In this document: piece by piece, positions 21,942 to 32,456 of the stretch
Position numbering within the stretch: the stretch's first letter is position 1
Layout of the letters: each line of letters opens with the position of its first letter
Source: Benincasa hispida
Taxonomy: Eukaryota; Streptophyta; Magnoliopsida; Cucurbitales; Cucurbitaceae
Length of the DNA: 64,000 bases
Assembly (NCBI RefSeq): GCF_009727055.1
Contig: NC_052352.1
Span: 26,308,687 to 26,372,686, forward strand
Reading direction: 5' to 3'
Made by a program: the position numbers and the translations under genes
The notes under the pieces: model-generated
Seen by the model: the letters and a program-made list of their open reading frames with translations, nothing else
Told to the model about the DNA's origin: nothing
Database searches by the model: none

Positions 21942-24063
21942 TAGAGAATGATGATTCTGCCTGGATAGTTGATTCAGGAGCTACTAACCACGTGTGTTCT
22001 TTCCATCAAGGATTTAATTCCTAGAAACAGTTGGAAGCTGAAGAGATGAATCTTAAAGTCGATACTGGTGAGGTCGTTTCAATTGTTACTGTAGGCAGAC
22101 TTAAGTTATTTTTGGACAAGAAACGACATATGTTATTAGATGACATATATGTAGTTCCTCATAACAAAAGGAACCTAATTTTTGTATCTTGTTTAATTGA
22201 ACAAACATATTCTATATCCTTCAAGAATAAAGTATTTATTTTTAAGAATGGAATGGAGTTAGTTTTGGTACAATGGAAAATAACTTATATGTACTAAGGT
22301 TGTTAATCATAAAAGCCCTACTCAATATTGAAATGTTCAAAAAAACAATTGTAAAAAGACCGAGAATTTATCCTAAAGAAAATACCCATCTTTGACATCT
22401 AAGGTTAGGTCACATCAATCTCAATAGGATTGAGAGGCTGGTGAAAAGTGGACTTCTAAATGGTCTAGAAGAAAACTCTTTATAGGTATGTGAGTCATGC
22501 CTTGAAGGCAAAATGACCAAACGACCTTTTACTGAAAAAGGTTATAGAGCCAAAGAAACCTTGGAGCTTATACATTCATACCTCTGTGGTCCGATGAATG
22601 TAAGAGCACGAGGAAGGAGTGGACTATGAAGAAACTTTCTCACCTGTTGTCATGTTAAAGTCTATCAGGATTCTCTTGTCCATAGCCACATATTATGACT
22701 ATGAAATATGGAAAATGGATGTCAAGACTGCCTTTCTGAATGGTAATCTTGAAGAGACCATCTACATGAACCAACTAGAATGATTCATTGAGCAAGATCA
22801 AGAGCAAAAGGTTTGCAAGCTTAATCAGTCCATTTATGGACTGAAACAAGCATGTTGATCTTGGAATATACGATTTAATGTTGCAATCAAATCTTATGGC
22901 TTTGATCAGAATGTTGATGAGCCTTGTGTTTACAAGAAAATCATCCACAACTCAATAGCTTTCCTTGTGTTGTATGTGGATGATATCCTACTCATTGGGA
23001 ATGATGTAGGTTTTCTAATTGATGTAAAGAAATAGCTAGCCGCCCAATTCCAAATGAAAGATTTGGGAGAGGCACAGTTTTTTCTAGGGATCTAGATTAT
23101 AAGGGATCAAAAGAATAAAAGGTTAGCCTTATCTCAGGCATCGTATATTGGCAAGATTTTTGTCAGATATTCGATGCACAATTCCAAGAAGGGTTTATTA
23201 CCTTTCAAGCATGGAATTATATTGTCTAAGGAACAATTTCCTAAGACTCCTCAAGAGGTTGAGGAAATGAGACAAATTCCCTATGAATCGACTATTGGTA
23301 ACCTTATGTATGCAATGTTATGTAGTAGACCTGACATTTGCTATGTAGTAGGGATTGTCGGACAATATAAGTCTAATCTAGGATTAGATCACTGGACGAC
23401 GGTCAAAACGATCCTCAAGTATCTTTGGATAACGATAGACTATATGCTCGTGTATGGAGATAAAGATTTGATCCTTACAGGATATATAGACTCTTACTTT
23501 CAAACTGATCGGGATTCTCGGAAATCCACATCAGTGTTTACTCTGAATGGAGGAGCCATAGTATGGCGAAGCATCAAGCAAGGATGCATCACAGACTTCA
23601 CTATGGAAGCTGAATATATAGCTGCTTGTGAAGTTGCTAAAGAGACTGTATGACTTTAAAAGTTCCTTACTAATTTGGAAGTTGTTCCAAATATATTTTT
23701 GCCCATCACACTTTATTGTGATAACAGTGGTGCTGTGGCAAATTCTAAGGAACTTAGGAGTCACCGAAAAGGCAAGCACATAGAGTGAAAATATCATTTG
23801 ATTTGAGAGATTTTGCATCGAAGTGACGTGATTGTCATGAAGATTGCTTCAGAGCACAACGTTGCCGATTCGTTTATAAAGGCTCTCACTGCTAAAGTGT
23901 TCGAGGGTCATCTGGAAAGTCTAGGTCTACGGGATATGCAGCATATTGTATAGGGCAAGTGGGAGATGTTACTGGGGTATAGCGTATGTTCTAGTTTATT
24001 GTGATTTTGTACTTTATTTATATTATACATTAGGCTCCCTAAGGTTTAGGACAAGTGGGAGAT
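21942..24063 (+). pseudogene. Copia relic C: protease, integrase N-part, RT, RNase H
   Basis: The relic opens in the aspartic protease (AWIVDSGATNHVCSFH at 21955), so gag and the 5' LTR are lost. The gag-pre-integrase and zinc region follow (LRLGHINLNRIERLVKSG, VCESCLEGKMTKRPF). At about 22612 the integrase jumps directly into mid-RT (ARG then EGVDYEETFSPVV), an internal deletion of the integrase core and early RT. RT continues with IWKMDVKTAFLNGNLEE and FLVLYVDDILLIGND. RNase H runs 23450-23640 and 23690-23960 (YCDNSGAVANSKE). At least five in-frame stops occur. The polypurine tract AGGACAAGTGGGAGAT (24048-24063) abuts the 3' LTR. Confidence 0.88.
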
Positions 24064-26080
24064 TGTTGGGATTGGTGTCCTAAATCTCCTTGTTAATCTT
24101 GTAGTTTGTAAACTTTGTATAAACATATTGTTGTTAATAAAATAAGTGTTATTTTATAAGCATATACTCAATCAAATAAACTAAGATCCTATGTTATTTT
24201 ATGTAATTTAAACGAGTATGTAGAGACATACAAGTGGATATTATTTAAATAATAACCTAAACGGTCTGTAGTAGATAGATAAGGCTGGGTACCTTATCCT
24301 AGTGACACTACGAATACAGTCCACTTTGTAGGTGTTACAAGTGTTGTAAAGTGCTACAAATGATCTGATCCTGATCATTCATGCAGAGACATGTGGCAAG
24401 GGTATCCTATACAAAGAGTTTGTATAAGATCAGACCATGAAATGATTAGTCTCTTTATATAACGCGTTAATAATAGAGACTTACATTTCACTAGGATGAC
24501 CATATGTGACATGACCTAAATCCTGAGTGAGTTGTGAACTCCTACTCATGAAGACAATTATTTGATTTGTATGGGTGAAAGTGGCCAGATTGCCTACTCA
24601 ATAAGCCTACCATTTTGGAGATTCGCTTGACTAGGGAGTTGGGAACACAGTTACATGAGACAAAATTCACTCCTTCCCCGATACATGGGCAAGTAGATAA
24701 ATTACTCCCTTAAGGGATGATTCTGGGGCTTAAACATAGTGGCAACACCCTCTCCTGGCCCGAGAGGGACTTGGTCATAGTTGGACTATGACTTATTGTT
24801 CATTAGAGGGATCAATGGTACTTAAGGAGTTAGATGTAACTACAGAGGCAAAATGGTATTTTTTGGCCCAGTTATACTTATGAGCAATTTGTGAAGGGTC
24901 ATCGCACTGTTGATCGGTTATATCCAATGGACACAAAAATTTATCTGTAGCGCGAATAGTGCAACACGATCTTTAGTGGAATGACCGACAGTTAACGAAC
25001 GTTGGGTAATTTAATTAAAGAGTTTAACTAATTATCCAAGTACCATTGGAGCTTCAATCTACATGTCCATAAGGTCCCCTCTGTAGCTCAATGGAGATTT
25101 AATTGAGAATTATTTTTGGATTAATTTGAAGTGTTTAAATTAATTGAGGGAATTAATTATATATGATATAATTAATTAAATTAATTATATATGTGATATA
25201 ATTAATATAATGTATCTGATACATTATAATATATGGTAATATGAAAGGACTTGAATATGATTCAAATACTAATTATATGAATGAGATTCATGTAATTAAA
25301 TTTATTATAAATATGATTTATATTAAATACCATAAATAAGTTGAGAGGAATTAAATATTTGGACATGATCCAAATATCAATTATATAAATGAGATTTATA
25401 TAAGTGAGTTTACTATAAATGTGATTTATATTAAATATCATGTATGGTTGAGAGAAAATACATCCATAGGTTATTTTGTATTTAATACAATATGTAACTA
25501 TAGATTATGTGTTATATGGTATATAACATATAGTTTATATACATATAATAAGGTTGTTATTGTATGTATAATTATTATTAATTTAATTTCATTATATTAA
25601 TATTAATTAATTAAAGGGAGGGAGTTAGTAACTCCCCCTAACTTCTCTCAGCCAAATACGTGATGAGAGGGGTCAGAGAAAGGGATGGTGTTGATTCATC
25701 TTCCTCCATGAAACACTGAGAGAATAGTTCTCTCTGGATAAAAACGAAAAGAGAAGAAAAGTTATCCTCCCTTTCCTCCTCTCCATCTCATTCCCTCTTC
25801 CAAAACCCTAAGGCAGAGCCCACACCTCCTGCCATTCTCAATCCCTAAGGATAATACATGAGGCTCTGTTTGGTGGTGTTTCTTTTGGAGAAAGAGATCC
25901 GTTCGTAACTTTTTTGAGGGATTCTTGAAGAATAGTCTTCAAAGGTAAGGGTTTCTGAAACCCTAAGTTTTCCTTTATTAATGCATGCTATAATGTATGT
26001 AAATGCATATCTTGTTCTTGATTTACTGTAAAACTTACATTATATGAAAAATGGATTTGGGATGATCTTAATTTTGCTCA
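24064..26080 (+). mobile_element. Copia relic C, 3' LTR (2017 bp)
   Basis: It begins TGTTGGGATTGGTGTCC directly after the polypurine tract and ends TTTTGCTCA at 26080. Length and order match relic D's LTR (about 2.02 kb once its nested insert is removed). It contains AT-rich palindromic stretches at 25140-25580 (ATATATGATATAATTAATTA). Unlike the LTRs at 3710, 32457 and 38802, I see no CGATCG-motif cluster here, so it is a distinct subfamily. Confidence 0.85.
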
Positions 26081-26084
26081 AAGT

Positions 26085-26361
26085 TCTTTCCTCTAAGAGT
26101 TCCTTCATTATTAGCTCCTAGCTTTGCCCCGATGCTAACTCTTTGAGTATCAGATAGCAACAGAATAGATTCTAACGATGCGATTGGCTCACCCCGAGGC
26201 CTGAGCTCAGCTGCCATTTTGAGATCGGTACCATCATCCAAGTCTATCTCATTAACCGATGGGTCACTCATCAGGGGTGCCGAGGTATGAACCTTAGCTT
26301 CGGGTTCCCTTGAGGCTTGAAGAACCTTCTCATCTTTTTCTAGCAACACTGCCAATGACAT
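26085..26361 (-). pseudogene. Gag-like fragment of a gypsy element (probably relic B)
   Basis: A 97-codon minus ORF (MSLAVLLEKDEKVLQASREP, then SDPSVNEIDLDDGTDLKMAA) lies between the copia C LTR and a gypsy LTR whose 3' end faces it. Composition (acidic, Leu/Glu-rich) and position, just inside a 5' LTR on the same strand, suggest the start of a gypsy gag. I recognise no diagnostic motif. Copia C may have inserted between this and the relic B pol. Confidence 0.4.
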
Positions 26362-26392
26362 GAACTACCTCTGCTTTGCCTTATGGGTTTCT

Positions 26393-27115
26393 TGATGCGT
26401 TCGTACCATGCGATGAAATGAATAATGATCATGAGGTTATAACCCTTTGTTTTTCCTGATAGAACCCAAGCGTAAGTCCAACCAGAGTCCTGGTAAGTCC
26501 AGGGTCGAACTCAGAGATTGCTTACAAGTATGCGATGAACGGATACTCATATCTTAATGCAAATGAAATGTTCACATAGATGGTCGATTTTTAGTATTAT
26601 TCTAAATCTAAATTTGATGCGTTGAGGGTTGTGCTTTAAATGAAACAGTGTGAACGGTGGTTGTGGATACTAACATGCGATGATAGGGTTAAGAACAATT
26701 TTCACCAACACTCCCTAAGCAACTAGATGATTTATGCGTTCAAACAATGCACTCGATATATGACTAAAACTTTTCAGTGTATCTAGCCACACTACCCTAT
26801 CTCTAGGATACATGCGATGAGTACAATATGCAAAAGATGTACTTATTTCTAAGGAGCATCTGCTATTGTTTTACGAGTTCTAAATCTGAATTCTTTCAAA
26901 CCTAGATTCAGTTTACTTAGAATAATCTTTCAATTTATTCAAGTGACGCGAATAGGCATACATAAAATAAGTGATCGCATAATTCTTTTGCTACTTAGTT
27001 CATGTTGGTTATATGCTTCTCAACCCATAAGGTAATTAGCTAATCATGATAATGATGGAAGAAATGAATAAAGAATGGGATAAATATGTATTCATATTGC
27101 AGACTTGAACTCTTC
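26393..27115 (-). mobile_element. Gypsy LTR fragment, minus orientation
   Basis: Its plus-strand start TGATGCGTTCGTACCATGCG and following blocks (GGTCCTGGTAAGTCC-type phrase, TATTTCTAAG, CTTCTCAACCCAT) are collinear with the nested LTR at 40027-41505. The other end is cut off where a copia LTR begins (about 27120). It probably served as the 5' LTR of gypsy relic B. Confidence 0.7.
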
Positions 27116-27119
27116 GATG

Positions 27120-28240
27120 TAAATAGTTTGTACGAACGCTTGTAATATATAATATATGATATTTTACTTCACTTCTTGATTTTTCTCAGTTAATTTTTTT
27201 TATTTATTTTACCACAGACCAATAAACTTAAAATCCCTGGTTATCTGGATGTAACTTAAGCATGTACATGGTGACATACAAGTAGATCATGTCTTAAGTG
27301 ATAACCAAAATGGTCTATAGTATATGGATAAAGGAGGGAAACCTTATCCTGGTAATGCTACGAATGTGGCCCGACTACTTGAACTTGTTAAGGATAGTCT
27401 ATTAAAGTGTCTAAATGTGACTACTTGAACTTGTTCATATTTCATAGACAAAAGTTTTTTATGAGCGGACTTAAAAAGATGACTTAGACTAAAATCAGTA
27501 GCCGGATTGTCTAGGTTAATGAACCCCTAGGTAGAACATTCAATAAAAGGTACTTGGGGCATATGATGCTTCATTTAAACCTTTCACATTTCTCCTATAT
27601 AGTCCATACCGTGAGATCTACCCTTGGCTTCGTGGCACCTTGGGAGTGTCCCCTTAAAGGATGGTGTTTAGGTAGGTCAATATCAAGGTGGATGGAGAGA
27701 GAGTTCATAGTAAGTGGAAGCGGGAAGTGTGACAACATATCTCTCGGTCTCCCTCGTTGGATTGAATAAAGTTTCTGTTCATCGCTTTGAGGCACCCTGG
27801 GAGTGTCCCCTATAGGATGGTAGTTTTGCACGTTTCTTTATTTGATCTCCTATAAAAGGATAAGGTTACTTAGTTTCTTGTCTTAATCTGCTTCTTCTCT
27901 ACAGTGGGCTCATTAGGGCGGGACTCTAGCACCGAAAGCGAGGGGTCACACTTACGCGGAATTATTCAAGGTTAACAGCTCTGGACCAAATAAATGGTGG
28001 CTGTTAGGTTCACTTCCAAGAGTTGGTTTTGCCTAATGGTTGAGAAGGTCTCATCCCAGTGAAGAGGTATCTGATCACCCCACTGGTGATGTTTGTCCTA
28101 CCTCACTGGGGCATCATTGCAAAATAGAAGTCTTTCACTTAGGGTACTTGAAACTGTTTTGCAAAATTAATTGGTTAAAATGTGGTTTAGCAAAATCTAA
28201 TAAAATTTTTGTTCGTTTTTTAGCAACAAGTTTTGAAAAA
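27120..28240 (+). mobile_element. Copia relic E, 5' LTR (truncated, rearranged) and leader
   Basis: 27125-27420 is nearly the same as 32497-32790 in the 3' LTR (AGTTTGTACGAACGCTT, GGATAAAGGAGGGAAACCTT), lacking the first ~40 bp. After about 27420 the two diverge. The unmatched part contains a repeated phrase, TGGCACCTTGGGAGTGTCCC at 27636 and a close copy near 27792, and a TATA-like CTATAAAAGGATAAG near 27851. A leader-like stretch then runs into gag. No coding region is claimed here. Confidence 0.65.
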
Positions 28241-28993
28241 TTGGCCACAACCACTTTAGCTTTGCTTAGTGTCGAGAAATTAACTAGCGATAACTTTTCA
28301 ACATGAAAACACATGATCACAATGATACTGATCATCGAGGTTCTCATGTTTGCCCTTACGAAGGTATGTCCTCCTATTCTAGCTCCGAATGCCACTCGAA
28401 ATGTTCAGGAGGCATACGAGCGATGGACACAGGCGAATGAGAAGGCCCGAGCCTATATCTTGGCAAGTCTTAGTGAAGTATTGGCCAAGAAGCATAGGTC
28501 GATGGCCTCAGCGCGTGAGATCATGGAGTCCCTGCCGGGAATGTTTGGACAACCATCTGAGCAGCTCCAGCACAAGGCTCTTAAGTATATATTCAACTCC
28601 AAAATGCAAGAAGGCACCTCTGTTCGTAAACATGTGCTTAATATGATGGTCCACTTCAATGTGACAGAGTTGAAGGGTCTACCATCGATGAGGGTAGCCA
28701 GGTTAGCATCATCCTACATTCTTTGCTGGAGAGTTTTCCTACACTTTGTTAGTAATATGATTCTTAACAAAGTGAAATACATCCTTCCAACTCTCCTCAA
28801 GAAGTCGCAAACCTACCAATCTTTACTGAATAGTAAAGAGAGGAAGAAGGCTGAGGCAAATGTTGCTTCATCTTCCAGGACGTTCTATAGAGGTTTGACC
28901 TTAGGAACGAAGTCTACATCTTCTACTTCTAACTATACAAAGGGGATGAAGAAGAAAGGTGGTAAGGGAAAAGAGAAGGTGCCTGCTAACTGA
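28241..28993 (+). pseudogene. Copia relic E gag (UBN2-type), near full frame
   Basis: The frame reads ATTTLALLSVEKLTSDNFST, then a TGA at 28304-28306 where a Trp codon (TGG) is expected, and continues open for 226 codons. It includes CPPILAPNATRNVQEAYERW, ANEKARAYILASLSEVLAKK, EIMESLPGMFGQPSEQLQHK, TSVRKHVLNMMVHFN and a Lys-rich tail. This is a typical copia capsid. The expected start Met appears as TTG. The protein stops in the basic linker before the zinc knuckle because a gypsy LTR begins at 28991. One stop plus truncation inactivates it. Confidence 0.87.
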
Positions 28994-30602
28994 TAACTTG
29001 TTGAAATACAAGTTATTTATACTGTTTTATTTAGATATTGCGGCTAAAAGAAAGGAAAGTTGCGTCGATAGTATACAAATTGGCTAAGAAAGGCGAAAAT
29101 TATAAAATGTCGTAAATACATCCACTAACACCATTGCGATGGTAGAATAGAATGTTTTCAGTTTCTGTTTTGCAAAAAATCAGTCACCGCATGCGTTCAT
29201 GGCTCAAAAGCAAAATAAACAACGTATCTACGTCGCATTGTGCCCATCAATCGAGAACGAAGAAATGATCAACGCAATGACAGCGCATGCGACAATTGAT
29301 CAAGAGCTCTAGCGATCAACGCAATTTCAACCGCACGTAGTAATAAAACAACACCGCATGCGACGATAGATCGAAGATGTAAAGAGCAACGCATTTGCAG
29401 AAGATAGGACAAATGTACAGCTTTTAGTTGTGCATTTCTGACAGATTGATTGCGTAACAGAAGGAATTTTTCATTCTGCCATTTTAGGAACTACCATAAC
29501 TATACAGTGGGGACCACAAATTCAAAGAGCAAGGCCTCGCCTATAAATAGCTTCTTCAAATTCGCTGAAAAGATATATACATACAGATACAGATACTAGT
29601 ACATATATATACATAGAGACGTGCATATACTGATTTTGAGAGAGAGGCTGGTCTGAAGCGACTGTCCAGAGTAGATCTGGGAGTACCACGAGACAAGGCC
29701 GAGAGGTGAGTCTCCGAGCAGAGAATTATTCTGATCCCCATAGTTGAAGCTCTGTGCGAAGGTCAATTCTACTGGGAAAGCAAGCCTGAGAGGGAAGCTT
29801 TCCTCTCCACCACTTCCACACGCTGGCAAGCACAATCTCCGTTCGAAATCTGTGTCAAGACGTTGACACTCTTTATATATTTGTTTCTAATCTCTATTTC
29901 ATCATCTGTATTCATCTTCTCTAATCTTTCATTCACAACATGTATCGAACGCTTAACTTTAGATTAAATGTTATGATAATCAACATTGTCATCTCTCTGT
30001 CTCTTTCTGTACATCCATAATCCATTTTCTCCATGATGTGTTCTTAATCCCATGGGAAAATAGCAAGAATTAAGCGAGTGAGTTAACTTGTGTTAAGGAA
30101 ATAATTAAGTTTAGCTAAAGCATGCTCGACGACATCTTCACCTGTGAGAGCAGAAGTGAAGATGTTATTTCGCCTATCGAGAGAAGGTTCGAAGAATGCG
30201 TTAACTAAAACAAGAAGTATTTCCAGAGATGGAAACAACCTTGCGTTCATCACGTTCATCCCTGTTTCACCATAGAGATATGGGGACGCGTCCGATCACC
30301 GAGAGGTGTAGGCTAAGGGAAAGCAGAACCTTAGTTGCATCTTTAACACAATTGACAAACTTGCGATATTTTTACTATTTACTCTTTCTCTTTCTGCTTC
30401 GTTCATAAGACTTGCCATCGCATACATCGATTCTTTGTATAACTTCACAGTCAGTTCTCGACCTCAGTATCATGTATCATGTATCTTGTATCATGTATCA
30501 TATTAGTTTAGGATTTATTTTATTGACGCATTTTTACTTTCCTTGCAATTTATATTTTTGTATAAACCACCATTCTTTATTCATTGTTAAAAACCGGTCG
30601 CA
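28991..30602 (+). mobile_element. Gypsy-type LTR interrupting copia relic E
   Basis: It starts TGATAACTTGTTGAAATACA, matching the reverse complement of the right end of the nested LTR at 41505 (TGATAACTGGTAGAAATACA). It is rich in ATGCG/GCATGCG phrases and has a TATA-like CCTATAAATAG at 29539. It probably ends at GGTCGCA (30602), giving TG...CA ends. Flanking 5-mers do not match, and the copia sequence jumps from gag to mid-RT across it. So this was not a simple insertion; deletion or recombination followed. Short (GTATCAT) repeats lie at 30467-30507. Confidence 0.6.
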
Positions 30603-30785
30603 ATGAAGGATGTTAATCGGGATGAGTGGGTCAAGGCCATGGATTTCGAGATGTATTCGATGTACATCAACTCAGTATGGGATCTTGTAGATCAGCCTGA
30701 TGAGGTAAGACCTATAGGTTATAAATGGATCTACAAGCGCAAACGGGGTGCTGATGGGAAGGTGCAAACCTTCAAGGCTCGACTC

Positions 30786-31013
30786 AATTTCCTCCGTAGT
30801 ATTGGGTTTTGGCGGTATTTATCATGCACTTCTGGGACCCGAGACTCTTGAAGAATCTTTTCCATTCTTCGGTTATGTGTGGAAAGATAGAAATAAAATG
30901 ACTACCATTTTAGGTATTCACTTAATTTTGTTAGGTATAGGTGTTTTTCTTCTAGTATTCAAAGCTCTTTATTTTAGGGGCGTATATGATACCTGGGCTT
31001 CGAGAGAGGGAGG
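30786..31013 (+). pseudogene. psbC: Nuclear plastid DNA: psbC (CP43) fragment
   Basis: The frame reads [20 protein letters not shown], then [20 protein letters not shown] and [13 protein letters not shown]. This is the segment of photosystem II CP43 just after its N-terminal third, as encoded by plastid psbC. It sits inside a copia RT between codons for FKARL and AKGYTQV, so it is an insertion of organelle DNA (NUPT). Against the plastid protein as I remember it, changes such as A to V and G to R fit C-to-T/G-to-A decay of methylated nuclear DNA. It cannot make CP43. Confidence 0.92.
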
Positions 31014-31023
31014 GGGGGAATAA

Positions 31024-31120
31024 GATGAGCACATTGAACTATCCATGTGGCTGAGAGCCCTCATAGCCCAGGCACAACGACGCAATTATCATGGACGCAT
31101 TCTATCACTGAGCTAATAGC
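31024..31120 (-). pseudogene. trnI-GAU: Nuclear plastid DNA: trnI-GAU 5' exon and intron start
   Basis: The reverse complement starts GCTATTAGCTCAGTGATAGA, continues to CATGATAATTGCG and then GTGCCTGGGCTATGAGGGCT. This matches the plastid tRNA-Ile(GAU) 5' half, including the D arm, and the beginning of its group II intron. The 3' half is absent. It is joined, in the opposite orientation and with about 10 bp of filler, to the psbC fragment. In plastid genomes trnI-GAU is in the inverted repeat and psbC in the large single-copy region, so the two pieces were not contiguous at source. Confidence 0.88.
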
Positions 31121-32456
31121 TGCAAAGGGTTATACCCAGGTAGAAGGATTCGACTATGAGGACAATTTCTCGCCTGTTGCCATGTTAAAGTCAATCCGCA
31201 TCCTCTTGTCCATTGAAACTTATTATAATTATGAGATCTGAAAAATGGATGTCAAGACGGCCTTTCTGAATGGCAATCTTAAGGAGACCATTTACATGGT
31301 GTAACTTGAGGGATTCATAGCCAAGGTCAAGAGCAAAAGGTTTGCAAGCTGGATCAGTCCATTTATAGGCTGAAACAGGCATCTCGATCTTGGAACATAC
31401 GGTTTGATACTACGATCAAGTCGTATGGCTTTAACCAGAACGTTGATGAACTTTATGTCTGCAAAAAGATCATCAATGCTACAGTAATATTCTTAGTGTT
31501 GTATGTAGACGATATACTACCCATTGGGAATGATGTAAGTCTACTGACTGCAGTTAAGAACTGGCTAGCGACCCAATTCCAAATGAAAGATTTGGGAGAG
31601 GCTCAGTTTATTCTAGGTATACAAATAATTTGGGATCGTAAGAACAAAGTGCTAGCCTTGTTTCAGGCATCGTACATTGACAAGATGTTGCTCAAATACT
31701 CGATGCAAGACTCCAAGAGGGACCTATTGTCGTTCAGGCATGAAGTCACTTTGTTTAAAGACATGTTTCCTAAGACACCTCAAGAGGTTGAAGAGATGAG
31801 ACGGGTCCCATATACGTCTGCCGTTAGTAGTTTGATGTACGCGATGCTCTGTACTCGTCCAGACATCTACTATACTATGGGCATAGTCAGTAGGTATCAG
31901 TCTAACCCAGGCTAGGGTCATTGGACCGCAATGAAGAACATTCTCAAGTATCTTCGAAGAACGAGGAACTACATGCTCGTGTATGGATCTAGGGATTTGA
32001 TCCTTATTGAATACACAGATTCTGACTTTAGACTGATAAGGACTCTCGCAACTCCACATCAGGGTCAGTCTTTATTCTTAACGGAGGAGTTGTAGAGTGG
32101 TGAAGCACTAAGCATGGGTGCATCACCGACTACACTATGGAGACGGAGTACGTAGTGACTGCGAAGCTACTAAGGAGGTCGTCTAGCTCAGAAAGTTCTT
32201 GATAGAATTGGAAGTTGTTCCAGATATGTCTAGGCTCATTACCCTATATTGTGATAATAGTGGGGTTGTGGCGAACTCCAAGGAGCCTAGAAGTCACAGG
32301 CGCGGCAAACACATAGAGCGGAAGTATCATCTGATTCGTGAGATAGTGTATCGAGGGGACGTGATTAACACGAAGATCGCTTCAGAGCACAATGTTGCTG
32401 ACCCATTTACGAAGGCTCTCACGGCTACCCCACTTCGCTTTAGGACAAGTGAAGAT

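Larger units (their letters stand above)
30603..32456 (+). pseudogene. Copia relic E: RT and RNase H, split by plastid DNA
   Basis: RT starts at WVKAMDFEMYSMYINSVWDL and [20 protein letters not shown], then is interrupted at 30786 by plastid-derived DNA. It resumes at 31121 with AKGYTQVEGFDYEDNFSPVA. The catalytic VLYVDDILPIGND follows (31496), then KDLGEAQFILGIQ, MYAMLCTRPDIYY and RNase H (EYTDSDF). Frame breaks occur after 32030. The last part (YCDNSGVVANSKEPRSHRRG, HNVADPFTKALTATP) reads in another frame. A purine tract AGGACAAGTGAAGAT precedes the 3' LTR. Protease and integrase are missing. Confidence 0.88.

Noticed and set aside
30748..31023. 91-codon ORF resembling an intact photosystem II protein piece
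   Set aside because: It is a plastid DNA fragment fused to copia RT codons. It has no start or end of psbC and no plastid context, so it is not a gene.
31082..31120. A functional tRNA-Ile gene
   Set aside because: Only the 5' half and intron start are present, with changes in the stem; no 3' half exists nearby.
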